Of a stretch of DNA of 32,135 nucleotides, positions 1-9,400 are shown in pieces. This stretch comes from Phenylobacterium sp. GTDB lineage: Bacteria; Pseudomonadota; Alphaproteobacteria; Caulobacterales; Caulobacteraceae. The stretch's first letter is position 1. Every line of letters begins with the position of its first letter. A program made the position numbers and the translations under genes. The notes beneath the pieces are model-generated. The model was not told where the DNA came from. It saw only the letters and a list, made by a program, of their open reading frames with translations, and made no database searches. The stretch spans positions 1-32,135 of the forward strand of contig PLEH01000053.1 in the NCBI GenBank assembly GCA_003136395.1, read 5' to 3'.

Positions 1-135
<135 letters not shown>

Positions 136-194
136 TGGCGTCCGCATAACGTGATGCGGCGTCCGGAGCCAGAGGGGCCGCGCCCCGGGCGTGC

Positions 195-1496
195 TCAGCC
201 CTTGCGGAACCGGGCCACGTAGAAGCCGTCCATCCCGCCGTCCATATGCTGCGGCAGGATGCGGAGCGTCCCATCGGGCCGGACGCTGGCCTTGGGCGTC
301 CCGCCCTCGCCCGCGCCGATCGGATCGAGGGACATCTCCGGCGTGCGGCCGAGGAAGGCCGCGACCTGGCCCTCGCCTTCCTCAGGCTCCAGGGAGCAGA
401 CGCAATAGACGAGGCGGCCGCCGGCCTTGGTGCGGCGCGCGGCGGCGTCGAGCAGCTTCGACTGCACGGCGGCCAGGCCCGCCACGTCGCTGGGTTTGGC
501 GGCCCAGAGCACGTCCGGGTGACGGCGGAAGGTCCCCGTCGCCGAGCAGGGCGCGTCCAGCAGCACCGCGTCGAAGGTCCGCCGGTCGTTCCAGATGGCG
601 GCGTCGGAGGTGACGGTCTCGGCGGTGAGACCCGTGCGGGCGAGGTTCTCGGCGACCCGCTTCAGCCGCGCCGGTGCGCGGTCCACGGCGGTCACCTGGG
701 CGCCAGCGGCGGCCAACTGCAGGGTCTTGCCGCCGGGCGCGGCGCACATGTCCAGCGCCGTCTGTCCCGCCCGCACATCCAGCAGCCGCGCGGGGATCGC
801 CGCGGCGGCGTCCTGCACCCACCAGGCGCCCTCGGCGAACTCCGGCCAGGTCGCCAGGTCGCCGCGTTTCGTGGTGCGCAGGCTGCCGCCGGGCAGCACC
901 GTGGCCTCCAGCGCCGTCGCCAGCCCGGCGGCGCGCGCGGCGTCCTTCAGCGACAGGTCGGTGGCCGGCTCCTGGGCGATGGCGGCGGCGATCCCGCGCG
1001 CCGCCTCGGCGCCGAAGGCCGCGCGCCAGCGGGCGTAAAGCCAGCTGGGCGCCATCAGCTCCGGGTCGTCCATCTCCGGCGGCTCGCGGATCAGGCCGCG
1101 CAGCACCGCGTTCACCAGCCCCTTGAACATCGCAAGGCCCTTGTCCTGCGCCACCAGGTCCACCGAGGTGGTGACCGCCGCGTGGGGCGGGGTCTTCAAC
1201 ACAAAGACCTGGGCGACGCCCAGCCGCAGGATCTGCACCACCTTGTCGGGCGGCGCCTTCTTCACCTTGGCCTGCAGGGCGGAGTCGATCGGGCCGAGAT
1301 AGCGCAGCGTCGCCATCACCAGGGCGCGGGCGAAAGCGCGGTCGCGGGCGGGGAGCGCGGCGAGCGCCGGATGGCTCAGCCCCTCGTCCATGCCGGCGCG
1401 CCCGCCGAGCGCGGCGATCAGCAGGTCGAGGGCGGCCGCGCGGGCGGGCAGGCCGACGGCGTCGTTGGGCGTTAGTGTCGGGGGGATATCGGTCAC
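195..1496 (-). CDS. rsmB: RsmB/NOP-family 16S rRNA (cytosine-C5) methyltransferase
   Basis: NusB-like N-terminus, then [31 protein letters not shown] and [12 protein letters not shown] motifs. GTG start at 1496 (VTDIPPTL) preferred over the 1532 ATG. Confidence 0.9.
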   Translation of the reverse strand: MTDIPPTLTPNDAVGLPARAAALDLLIAALGGRAGMDEGLSHPALAALPARDRAFARALVMATLRYLGPIDSALQAKVKKAPPDKVVQILRLGVAQVFVLKTPPHAAVTTSVDLVAQDKGLAMFKGLVNAVLRGLIREPPEMDDPELMAPSWLYARWRAAFGAEAARGIAAAIAQEPATDLSLKDAARAAGLATALEATVLPGGSLRTTKRGDLATWPEFAEGAWWVQDAAAAIPARLLDVRAGQTALDMCAAPGGKTLQLAAAGAQVTAVDRAPARLKRVAENLARTGLTAETVTSDAAIWNDRRTFDAVLLDAPCSATGTFRRHPDVLWAAKPSDVAGLAAVQSKLLDAAARRTKAGGRLVYCVCSLEPEEGEGQVAAFLGRTPEMSLDPIGAGEGGTPKASVRPDGTLRILPQHMDGGMDGFYVARFRKG

Positions 1497-1572
1497 GCGG
1501 CGCGGCGTGCCCGCTCCGGCGAGCCAAGGCAAGAGGTTTGCGGACGAGGCTGCGAGGTCCTAGATCAGCGGA

Positions 1573-1830
1573 ATGAACGAAGACACGCCCAATGCGGCGC
1601 CGGACAAGGCGCTGACCCCGGCCGCCCGGCGGGCCCTGGAAGAGGCCGCGCAGCGCCGCGCGGAGATCGAGGCGGCCGCTAATCTACCCCCTCCGGGGGT
1701 AGATCGCGAAGCGAGGGGGGCCGGATTGCCTAGCAATCCAGGGGGCGGCGCCGAGCAGGGCGGCCCCAAGGGCCTCGAGCCCACGCGCTTTGGCGACTGG
1801 GAACGCAAGGGAATCGCCGTCGACTTCTGA
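1573..1830 (+). CDS. DUF1674 / SDHAF4-like succinate dehydrogenase assembly factor carrying an in-frame palindromic insertion
   Basis: C-terminal GGPKGLEPTRFGDWERKGIAVDF matches the conserved DUF1674 tail. The middle (LPPPGVDREARGAGLPSNPGG) is encoded by hairpin DNA. Confidence 0.82.
   Translation: MNEDTPNAAPDKALTPAARRALEEAAQRRAEIEAAANLPPPGVDREARGAGLPSNPGGGAEQGGPKGLEPTRFGDWERKGIAVDF
1682..1745. repeat. Three tandem stem-loops inside the SDHAF4-like CDS
   Basis: ATCTACCCCC-TCC-GGGGGTAGAT (1682-1704, perfect 10-bp stem), TCGC-GAA-GCGA (1704-1714), GGATTGC-CTA-GCAATCC (1723-1739). Confidence 0.75.
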
Positions 1831-1840
1831 TTTCCTCTAG

Positions 1841-2006
1841 ATGCTCCCCCGCATGGGGAGCTGTCAGCGAAGACTGACTGAGGGGGTTTCCTTTCCGGCG
1901 CGCGGGATGTCCGGCTGTCGCGGACTCAGAGGCGGAAACCCCTTCAGTCTCGCGGCTTCGCCGCGATCCACCTCCCCCTCACCGCGCTCCGCGCTTTGGG
2001 GGAGGA
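1841..2006. repeat. Complex multi-hairpin intergenic palindromic element between convergent SDHAF4-like gene and pyrF
   Basis: Hairpins GCTCCCC/GGGGAGC (1843-1861), GTCAG/CTGAC (1863-1878), long stem CTGAGGGGGTTTCC (1878-1891)/GGAAACCCCTTCAG (1934-1947), TCGCGGC/GCCGCGA (1950-1966), CCTCCCCC/GGGGGAGG (1971-2005). Confidence 0.78.
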
Positions 2007-2013
2007 TTTGGAA

Positions 2014-2736
2014 TTACCCCGCCTGCGCCATTTCCGCCGCCACCCGCAGGGCCGCGGCGTGCGGATCGTTGGCCGCGGTGATCGGCCGGCCGCAGACGAT
2101 GTGCGAGGCGCCGGCTTTCAGCGCATCGAGCGGGGTCGCCGCGCGCGCCTGATCGTTCTTGGCCGACCAGTCCGGGCGGACTCCGGGGGTGACGACCAGG
2201 AAGTCCCGGCCGCCCAGCGCGCGGGCGAGCGCCGCCTCGTGCGGGCTCGCCACCACCCCGTCGCAGCCGGCGGCGATCGCCTGGTGGATGCGCCGCTCGA
2301 CCAGCGCGCGGGCCGTTTCCGCATAGCCCATCTCCTTCAGGTCTTCATCGGTGAGGCTGGTCAGCACCGTGACGCCCAGGATCTTCAGCGAGGACGACCC
2401 GCGCCCGCGCACGGCGGCGGCCATCACCTGCGGCTCGGCGTGGACGGTGATGAAGTCGCAGCCGGCCTGGGAGATCGCCGCTGCGGCCCGCTGCACGGTG
2501 GTCGGGATGTCGTGCAGCTTCCAGTCCAGGAACACCTGCTTGCCCTGAGCCTTCAGCTCGCGGGCCAGCGCCATGCCGTCGGTGGCGAAGAGCTCCAGGC
2601 CCACCTTGTAGAAGCTGACCGCGTCGCCGAGGCTGGCGACCACCGAGCGGGCCTCGTCGGCGGTCGGGAAGTCCAGCGGCACGATCAGGCGTTTATCCGC
2701 CTTGATTGTGGGTTGTAGGACCGCGGCTTCGGCCAT
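2014..2736 (-). CDS. pyrF: orotidine 5'-phosphate decarboxylase
   Basis: RLIVPLDFPTADEARSVV, VFLDWKLHDIPTTV (D-x-K-x-x-D motif), LVVTPGVRPDW, IVCGRPIT. ATG at 2736 chosen. Confidence 0.92.
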   Translation of the reverse strand: MAEAAVLQPTIKADKRLIVPLDFPTADEARSVVASLGDAVSFYKVGLELFATDGMALARELKAQGKQVFLDWKLHDIPTTVQRAAAAISQAGCDFITVHAEPQVMAAAVRGRGSSSLKILGVTVLTSLTDEDLKEMGYAETARALVERRIHQAIAAGCDGVVASPHEAALARALGGRDFLVVTPGVRPDWSAKNDQARAATPLDALKAGASHIVCGRPITAANDPHAAALRVAAEMAQAG

Positions 2737-2810
2737 GGCGAAGACTCCGGGCAGGAGATCGCGCAAGCCGGGGGTTCGGCTGGCGCAGCGATTTGGGCTA
2801 AGACCCGTGG

Positions 2811-3497
2811 ATGATCCATTGGGACTTCGCGGTCAACTTCTTCGTGGCGCTGTTCGCCCTGCTCGATCCGATCGGGAACGTGCCGGTCTTCGCCGCCTCG
2901 ACCGTGGGCGCCAGCGGCCGCGAGCGTGCGCAGATCGCTTTCGTGATCTCGCTGTTCGTCATGGGCTTCCTGACCTTCTTCTATTTTTCGGGCCTCAGCC
3001 TGCTCACCTTCTTCGGCATCTCCCTGCCGGCCTTCCGCATCGCCGGCGGGGTGATCCTCTTCGTGCTGGGCCTGAAGATGATCGGTGACGACTTCACCGC
3101 GGGCTTCGCCGACGCCGCGGAAGCCAAGGCCGATGACAAGCGCACCTATGTGCGCCGGCGCGTCGAGCAGATGATCGTGCCCTTCGCCATGCCGCTCCTG
3201 ATCGGACCGGGCGCGATCTCGACGGTGATCATCTACGCCAGCCAGGCCAAGGAATATGGCCTGCCGGGCGCAGCGCTGGGGATCGGCGCCATCGCCGCGG
3301 TGTCGGTGGCCACGCTCGCGTCCTTCCTGGCCACGCCGCTGATCGGCAAGCTCCTGGGCAAGATCGGGCTGTCGATCATCGTGCGCGTGCTTGGACTGAT
3401 CCTCTGCGCCATGGCGGTGCAGTTCCTGCTGGCCGGCATCGCCGATTCCACCCACGGCATCATCCGCCCGGAGGCGGCGTGGCCGTACGCGAAGTAG
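2811..3497 (+). CDS. MarC family integral membrane protein
   Basis: LFALLDPIGNVPVFAA, FRIAGGVILFVLGLKMI, MPLLIGPGAISTVI; multiple hydrophobic segments. Confidence 0.9.
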   Translation: MIHWDFAVNFFVALFALLDPIGNVPVFAASTVGASGRERAQIAFVISLFVMGFLTFFYFSGLSLLTFFGISLPAFRIAGGVILFVLGLKMIGDDFTAGFADAAEAKADDKRTYVRRRVEQMIVPFAMPLLIGPGAISTVIIYASQAKEYGLPGAALGIGAIAAVSVATLASFLATPLIGKLLGKIGLSIIVRVLGLILCAMAVQFLLAGIADSTHGIIRPEAAWPYAK

Positions 3498-4298
3498 CTA
3501 GAGCTTCCGGAACCGCGAACTCTGCGAGGCCATCAGCGCCAGCGCCCAGTCGTCGGGGATCAGCTTGGAAGCCGCGGCGATCGCCTTGTTGGGCGCGCCG
3601 GGGACGCAGATCGGGCGATTGGCCTCCACAGCCTCGTAGCCGGCTGCGGCCACCTCGTCGGCGCCCAGCCACAGCCACGGCGGGGTCGACTGGGTGATCT
3701 GGGCCCGCGTGCCGGCCACGTCGTGGAACTCCGAATAGGTGAGGCCCGGGCAAAGCGCGCTCACATGCACCCCTTGCCCCTCGGTCTCCAGGTGCAGGCT
3801 TTGGGAGAACCGCACCAGGAAGGCCTTCACCGCCCCATAGAGCGTGTGGCCCGCGGCGCCCGGGATCAGGCCCGCCAGCGAGGCGACGTTGACGATGCGC
3901 CCGAACCTGCGGTGGATCATCCCCGGCAGCACCCGGTGCGCCAGCTCGGCCGGGGCGGTCATCATTACCTGGATCACGGCGCGCTGGTCCTCCCAGCGGG
4001 TGTCGGCATAGGCGCCGGGCAAGCCGTAACCGGCGTTGTTGACCAGGGCGTCGACGGTGCGGCCATGGGCGGTCAGGAAGTCGAGGATCTGGCCCGGCGC
4101 CTCCGGCTCGGCGAGGTCGGCGGTGATCGTCAGGGCCTCGACCCCGTAGCGGAGCGAGATCTCCTCGGCGAGCTTGTCCAGCCGGTCGGCGCGCCGGGCC
4201 GTGAGCGCCACGTCGTAGCCATGGCTCGCCAGGATGCGGGCGAAGGACGCCCCGATGCCGGCCGAGGCGCCGGTCACCAGCGCCAGTCTGCGATCCAT
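3498..4298 (-). CDS. SDR family NAD(P)-dependent oxidoreductase
   Basis: LVTGASAGIGASFA, VNNAGYG, YGAVKAF motifs. Stop codon directly abuts the MarC stop. Confidence 0.9.
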   Translation of the reverse strand: MDRRLALVTGASAGIGASFARILASHGYDVALTARRADRLDKLAEEISLRYGVEALTITADLAEPEAPGQILDFLTAHGRTVDALVNNAGYGLPGAYADTRWEDQRAVIQVMMTAPAELAHRVLPGMIHRRFGRIVNVASLAGLIPGAAGHTLYGAVKAFLVRFSQSLHLETEGQGVHVSALCPGLTYSEFHDVAGTRAQITQSTPPWLWLGADEVAAAGYEAVEANRPICVPGAPNKAIAAASKLIPDDWALALMASQSSRFRKL

Positions 4299-4481
4299 GT
4301 CCGTCTCCGACTCCGTAGGCGGGAAACTAGGGCCCAGGCGCGGTCATTCAAGGAAAAGCGTGACCAGAGCTCCAACCCCGGAGTCGTCTCCCCAGTCGCC
4401 TCTGGGGCGGCACGCCATTGAACGGGGTCTGGAATGGGTGTATCGCGCCCGCCGCAAGACGGCATGGGGCCGCCCAAAAAA

Positions 4482-4502
4482 GGGGACGCTGTTCCCGTCC
4501 CC
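4482..4502 (+). promoter_or_regulatory. Stem-loop immediately upstream of the kup Shine-Dalgarno
   Basis: GGGGACG-CTGTTCC-CGTCCCC (7-bp stem), followed directly by GGAG and then the ATG at 4514. Confidence 0.4.
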
Positions 4503-4513
4503 GGAGAATTTGG

Positions 4514-6427
4514 ATGGCTGATACGGCCGGCGGCGCCCCGGAGGCGTCCGAGGAGTCGCATCGCTCCCACAAGCAGGGACTCTGGGCGCTCGCCCTCAGT
4601 TCCCTGGGTGTCGTGTTCGGCGATATCGGGACCAGTCCGCTCTATGCGATGAGCGCGGCGCTGAGCCATATCCGCGGCGGCGTCAGCCAGATGGCGGTCC
4701 TGGGGATCGTCTCGCTCATATTCTGGGCGCTGATCATCGTGGTGACGATCAAGTACGTCGTCTTCGTGATGCGGGCCGACAACAAGGGCGAGGGCGGCAC
4801 CCTGGCGCTGATGGCGCTCGCCCAGCGCGCGCTCGGCCGGCGCTCGACCTTCGTGTTCCTGCTGGGGATCTGCGGCGCGGCCCTGTTCTATGGCGATGGC
4901 CTGATCACGCCGGCCGTGTCGGTTCTGTCGGCGGTCGAGCTGTTACGGGACGCCCCGTCGGTCGGTCACTTCTTCAGGCCCATCGTGCTGCCCCTGGCCG
5001 GCGCGATCCTTGTCGGCCTCTTCCTGGTCCAGTCGCGCGGAACGGCCAGCGTCGGCCGCTTCTTCGGGCCGATCATGGTCGTATGGTTCCTCGTGCTGGC
5101 GGTCCTGGGCCTGGCGCACATCGTCCAGGCGCCGATCATCCTGAAGGCGCTGAATCCGTATTTCGGGGTCCACCTGCTGTTCAGCAACGGCCTGCTCGGG
5201 TTCATCATCCTTGGCAGCGTGTTCCTGGCCGTCACCGGCGCCGAGGCGCTCTACGCCGACATGGGACATTTCGGGAAGCAGCCGATCCGCCTGGCCTGGC
5301 TGACCATGGCCCTGCCATGCCTCGCGCTCCAGTATTTCGGCCAGGGCGCGCTCGTCCTGACCGACCCCTCGGCCGCCAAGGACCCGTTCTTCTCCATCAT
5401 TCCGCACTTCGCCTACTGGCCCGTCCTGGTCCTGGCGATCGTCGCGACGGTGATCGCGAGCCAGGCCGTCATCACCGGCGCCTATTCGGTCACGCAGCAG
5501 GCGGTGCAGCTGGGGCTCTTGCCGCGGATCGATATTCGCCGGACCAGCGAAACCGTCGCGGGCCAGATCTTCGTCCCGTCCGTGAACCGGATGCTGATGG
5601 TGGGCGTGCTGGTGCTGCTGGTGCTGTTCCAGACCTCCGCCAACATGGCCTCGGCCTACGGCATCGCCGTGACCGGCACCATGGTGATCACGGTGTTGCT
5701 GGAGTTCATCGTCGCGCGCCGGCTCTGGAAGTGGAGTCTCGCAGGCGCGCTCGCCTTCGCGATCCCGCTTCTGCTGATCGACCTCAGTTTCCTGGGCGCC
5801 AACCTGGTGAAGGTGCTGGATGGCGGCTGGTTCCCGCTGTCATTCGGCGCGGGTATCGTGCTGATCATGTGGACCTGGACCCGTGGCGCCCAGATCCTGA
5901 CCGAGAAGACCCGGCGCGACAGCATCCCCCTGGTGGAACTCTCCGAAATCCTCGCGAACAGGTCGATGCACCGGGTGCCCGGGGCGGCGATCTTCCTGAC
6001 GTCGGACGCTTCGATGTCGCCGGTGGCCCTGATGCACAACCTCAAGCACAACAAGGTGCTGCACGAGAAGAACATCGTCATCACCATCGAGACCGCCGAG
6101 ACGCCGCGGGTCAGCGACGACAACCGCGTGCGCATCGAGCCGGTCAACGACGACTTCAAGAAGGTGATCGTCACCTACGGCTTCATGGAGAGCCCGAACC
6201 TGCCCAAGGCGCTGGGCCTGTGCCGCAAGCTCGGCCTGAAGTTCGACATCATGGCGACCAGCTTCTTCCTCGGCCGCCGCTCGGTCGTCCCGTCCGCGCA
6301 GAGCGGCATGCCGCTGTGGCAGGACAAGCTGTTCATCTTCCTGATGAAGAACGCCGCCAACCCCACCGATTTCTACAAGATCCCCCCGGGGCGGGTTGTG
6401 GAGCTGGGCACGCAGGTTACGATCTAG
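4514..6427 (+). CDS. kup: Kup-family potassium uptake transporter
   Basis: LSSLGVVFGDIGTSPLYAMSAAL, DNKGEGGTLALMALAQ, YGDGLITPAVSVLSAVEGL-like region; ~12 TM segments. ATG at 4514 is preceded by GGAG. Confidence 0.93.
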   Translation: MADTAGGAPEASEESHRSHKQGLWALALSSLGVVFGDIGTSPLYAMSAALSHIRGGVSQMAVLGIVSLIFWALIIVVTIKYVVFVMRADNKGEGGTLALMALAQRALGRRSTFVFLLGICGAALFYGDGLITPAVSVLSAVELLRDAPSVGHFFRPIVLPLAGAILVGLFLVQSRGTASVGRFFGPIMVVWFLVLAVLGLAHIVQAPIILKALNPYFGVHLLFSNGLLGFIILGSVFLAVTGAEALYADMGHFGKQPIRLAWLTMALPCLALQYFGQGALVLTDPSAAKDPFFSIIPHFAYWPVLVLAIVATVIASQAVITGAYSVTQQAVQLGLLPRIDIRRTSETVAGQIFVPSVNRMLMVGVLVLLVLFQTSANMASAYGIAVTGTMVITVLLEFIVARRLWKWSLAGALAFAIPLLLIDLSFLGANLVKVLDGGWFPLSFGAGIVLIMWTWTRGAQILTEKTRRDSIPLVELSEILANRSMHRVPGAAIFLTSDASMSPVALMHNLKHNKVLHEKNIVITIETAETPRVSDDNRVRIEPVNDDFKKVIVTYGFMESPNLPKALGLCRKLGLKFDIMATSFFLGRRSVVPSAQSGMPLWQDKLFIFLMKNAANPTDFYKIPPGRVVELGTQVTI

Positions 6428-6430
6428 GGC

Positions 6431-6742
6431 ATGGCCGTCCTCAGTTACGCCGGCGACGCGCTCTGGGTCATTGCGCTGACCATCATGTTCTCGGCGTCCC
6501 GCAGCGCCTCGGGCGAGACCGCGGGGCGCGAGAAGCTAGTCTTCCTCGGCGGCCAGGCGCCGCGGGCGATCGCGCTGTGGATGCTGCCCACGGCAAGTTT
6601 CGCGGTGAGCCTTTGGCTGGTCTTGCGCGCCCGCGAGGCCGAGGGCGACATGGCCGTGATCGTCTTCGGGGTCCGCGCGACGCTCGCCGCGCTCCTGGCC
6701 CTTCTGCACCTGCGATGGCTCAGCCAGGCGCTTAGGCCTTGA
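6431..6742 (+). CDS. Small hypothetical membrane protein
   Basis: 103-aa ORF starting 3 bp after the kup stop; hydrophobic segments ([25 protein letters not shown]). No family recognised. Confidence 0.6.
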   Translation: MAVLSYAGDALWVIALTIMFSASRSASGETAGREKLVFLGGQAPRAIALWMLPTASFAVSLWLVLRAREAEGDMAVIVFGVRATLAALLALLHLRWLSQALRP

Positions 6743-6812
6743 ATGTGGGCCGCGTTCGCCCTTAAAGGCGCGCGACCCTTCCTTCCCTCTCTCGTCAGGA
6801 CGCCGCTGCCCC

Positions 6813-8042
6813 ATGGCTGCCAAGCCCATCAAGAAAGTCGTGCTCGCCTATTCCGGCGGCCTCGACACCTCGATCATCCTGAAGTGGCTGCAGACCGAGT
6901 ATGGCGCCGAGGTGATCACCTTCACCGCCGACCTCGGCCAGGGCGAGGAGATCGAGCCTGCGCGCGCCAAGGCGCTGGCCGCCGGCGTAAAGCCGGAGAA
7001 CATCTTCATCGAGGATGTGCGCGAGGAGTTCGTCCGCGACTTCGTCTTCCCGATGTTCCGGGCCAACACCGTCTATGAGGGCCAGTACCTGCTCGGCACC
7101 TCGATCGCCCGGCCGCTGATCGCCAAGCGCCAGATCGAGATCGCCCGGATGCTGGGCGCCGACGCCGTCAGCCACGGCTCGACCGGCAAGGGCAACGACC
7201 AGGTCCGCTACGAGGTGGCCTATTACGCGTTGGAGCCCGACATCCAGGTGATCGCCCCCTGGAGGGAATGGGACTTCAAGTCCCGCGAGGCCCTGCTGGA
7301 CTTCGCCGAGAAACACCAGATCCAGATCACCAAGGACAAGCGCGGCGAAGCGCCCTTCAGCGTAGACGCCAACCTTCTGCACTCCTCCTCCGAGGGCAAG
7401 GTGCTGGAGGACCCGGCCGTCGAGGCCCCGGAATTTGTCCACATGCGCACGATCTCGCCCGAAGACGCCCCGGACAAGGCCACGGTCTTCACGCTCGACT
7501 TCGAGAAGGGCGATCCCGTCGCCATCGACGGCGTGAGGATGTCGCCGGCGACCCTGCTCACCCGGCTGAACGAACTCGGCCACGACAATGGCGTCGGCCG
7601 GCTCGACCTGGTGGAGAACCGCTACGTCGGCATGAAGTCCCGCGGCGTCTACGAGACGCCGGGCGGCACGATCCTGCTCGCCGCCCACCGGGGCATCGAG
7701 TCGATCACGCTGGACCGCGGGTCCATGCACCTGAAGGACGAACTGATGCCGCGCTATGCGGAGCTGATCTACAACGGCTTCTGGTTCACCCCGGAGCGGG
7801 AGATGCTGCAGGCGGCCATCGACCTGAGCCAGGCCATGGTCGCCGGCCAGGTGCGGGTGAAGCTCTACAAGGGCAATGTCACCATCACCGGCCGCACCAG
7901 CCCCTATTCGCTGTACGACCAGGACCTGGTCACCTTCGAAGAGGGCAAGGTCGCCTACGACCACCGCGACGCCACCGGCTTCATCAAGCTGAATGCGCTG
8001 CGCCTGCGGGTCCTGGCCAAGCGTGACAAGCGGGTTAAGTGA
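6813..8042 (+). CDS. argG: argininosuccinate synthase
   Basis: [62 protein letters not shown]-like region. Confidence 0.97.
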   Translation: MAAKPIKKVVLAYSGGLDTSIILKWLQTEYGAEVITFTADLGQGEEIEPARAKALAAGVKPENIFIEDVREEFVRDFVFPMFRANTVYEGQYLLGTSIARPLIAKRQIEIARMLGADAVSHGSTGKGNDQVRYEVAYYALEPDIQVIAPWREWDFKSREALLDFAEKHQIQITKDKRGEAPFSVDANLLHSSSEGKVLEDPAVEAPEFVHMRTISPEDAPDKATVFTLDFEKGDPVAIDGVRMSPATLLTRLNELGHDNGVGRLDLVENRYVGMKSRGVYETPGGTILLAAHRGIESITLDRGSMHLKDELMPRYAELIYNGFWFTPEREMLQAAIDLSQAMVAGQVRVKLYKGNVTITGRTSPYSLYDQDLVTFEEGKVAYDHRDATGFIKLNALRLRVLAKRDKRVK

Positions 8043-8046
8043 TTCA

Positions 8047-8184
8047 TCCCTCCCCGTGCCGGGGAGGGTGGCGAGCGCAGCGAGACGGGTGGGGAGGTGT
8101 GGGCCAGTGCGCCGAGTCCGCGCTTGAACGCGACTCCCCCACCCTGACGGCTCCGCCGTCTGTCCCTCCCCTAAAGAGGAGGGA
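8047..8184. repeat. ~138-bp multi-hairpin repeat, copy 1 (3' of argG)
   Basis: By-eye alignment to 24261-24398 and 26129-26264. Hairpins CCCTCCCCG-TGC-CGGGGAGGG, GAGT(C)CGCG-CTTGAA-CGCGACTC, GACGG-CTCCG-CCGTC. Confidence 0.9.
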
Positions 8185-8268
8185 TCAGCGGTTCCCGCCG
8201 AACCCCGATTTGTGCGAAGCTTAGCCCCAAGGCGAAGCTTCGTTCGCCATCTTTTCGGGGGGAATCAC

Positions 8269-8676
8269 ATGCAGCAACCTCACCTTCTGGTGGCGCTCGT
8301 CACCCTGCTTTCACTGCTGACCTATTTCTGGATGAGCGTCCGCGTGCCGGCGGCGCGCATCAAGGCCGGCATCCCGGCCCCCGCGATGACCGGAGAACCC
8401 GTGCTCGAGCGGACGATCCGGGCCCACTACAACACCCTGGAGTGGCTGCCGATCTACCTGGTCTCCCTGTGGCTCTTCGCCATCTACTGGAACGACATGG
8501 TGGCCGCCGCCATGGGCGGGGTCTGGATCATCGGCCGCATCGCCTATGCCCTGGGCTACGCCGCGGATGCGGCCAAGCGCGGGCCCGGCTTTCTGATCCA
8601 GTCAATCGCCACCGCGGTCCTGCTGTTCGGCGCGCTGGGGCGGATCGTCTACATCATGGCGGTGGTAGGGGCCTGA
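8269..8676 (+). CDS. MAPEG family protein
   Basis: VRVPAARIKAGI, VLERTIRAHYNTLEWLPIYL, IIGRIAYALGYAADAAKRGPGFLIQ are typical MAPEG motifs. Confidence 0.85.
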   Translation: MQQPHLLVALVTLLSLLTYFWMSVRVPAARIKAGIPAPAMTGEPVLERTIRAHYNTLEWLPIYLVSLWLFAIYWNDMVAAAMGGVWIIGRIAYALGYAADAAKRGPGFLIQSIATAVLLFGALGRIVYIMAVVGA

Positions 8677-8800
8677 CGCCGCCGCGCCCGGTCCGGCCCC
8701 CAATCTTGAGCGGGGTCAAAGCGGACAACCACATTTGCGGCTAGGTATTGCGCGAAATAGAGCTTCCCTCGAGGGACGTTCTCGTTACGAGAGTTGCCTC

Positions 8801-9385
8801 ATGTCCAGAACATTTGCCGCCGTCGCGTCCGCCGTGGCCCTCGCCGCGGGGCTCAGCGCCTGCGTGTCTCCGACGCCTTACCAGCCCCTGGTCAAGGGCG
8901 GCGTAACCTCCGGCGGCTATACCGAGACCCGCATCGAGCCCAACCGCTGGCGGGTCACCTTCGCCGGCAACACCATGACCAAGCGCGAGACCGTGGAAGG
9001 CTATCTGCTCTTCAGGGCGGCCGAACTCACCCTGCAGAACGGCGACGACTGGTTCGCCATGGTCGATCGCCAGACCGACGCGAAGTCGCGCACCTACGTC
9101 CAGCCCGACCCGTTCTACCACCCCTGGTACGGCCCGGGCTTCGGCTACTGGCGGCCGGCCTGGCGCTACCGCGGCCGCGGCTTCGCCTGGCGCACCTGGG
9201 ACCCGTGGTTCGGCGACCCGTTCTTCGCCGACGGGGTGGACGTCCAGACCATCCAGAACTTCGAGGCCTCCGCCGAGATCGTCACCCACAAGGGCGCCAA
9301 GCCCGCCGACGATCCGCGCGCCTTCGACGCCCATGCGGTGGTGGAAAACCTGAAGCCGAAGATCCAGTACCCCGTGGCGAAATAG
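8801..9385 (+). CDS. CC0125/CC1285-type lipoprotein
   Basis: Signal peptide with lipobox-like LAAGLSAC, then TPYQPLVKGG..GGYTETRIEPNRWRVTFAGN..T.RETVEGYLLFRAAELT, a Caulobacterales lipoprotein family. Confidence 0.82.
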   Translation: MSRTFAAVASAVALAAGLSACVSPTPYQPLVKGGVTSGGYTETRIEPNRWRVTFAGNTMTKRETVEGYLLFRAAELTLQNGDDWFAMVDRQTDAKSRTYVQPDPFYHPWYGPGFGYWRPAWRYRGRGFAWRTWDPWFGDPFFADGVDVQTIQNFEASAEIVTHKGAKPADDPRAFDAHAVVENLKPKIQYPVAK

Positions 9386-9400
9386 CCGCGGGCGGCGGAC

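Noticed and set aside
246-1475. 409-aa + strand ORF
   Set aside because: Antisense to rsmB; low-complexity Arg/Gly/Ala-rich translation typical of high-GC shadow frames. The minus frame has clear methyltransferase motifs.
5083-6735. 550-aa + ORF in an alternate frame of kup
   Set aside because: Out-of-frame overlap with a full-length kup; composition is shadow-like.
8047-8184. CRISPR array
   Set aside because: The three repeat copies are kilobases apart, ~138 bp long and internally palindromic, with no spacer periodicity and no cas genes.
8039-8224. 61-aa [25 protein letters not shown]...
   Set aside because: Encoded entirely by the 138-bp repeat. A similar peptide (SYPSPFRGGWRAKRDGWGGVG) occurs in another frame at copy 2, so it is a repeat artefact rather than a protein family.
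8213-8242. CGAAGCTT ... AAGCTTCG short inverted repeat upstream of the MAPEG gene
   Set aside because: Only an 8-bp stem with a 12-nt loop and no U-tract; too weak to call as terminator or operator.
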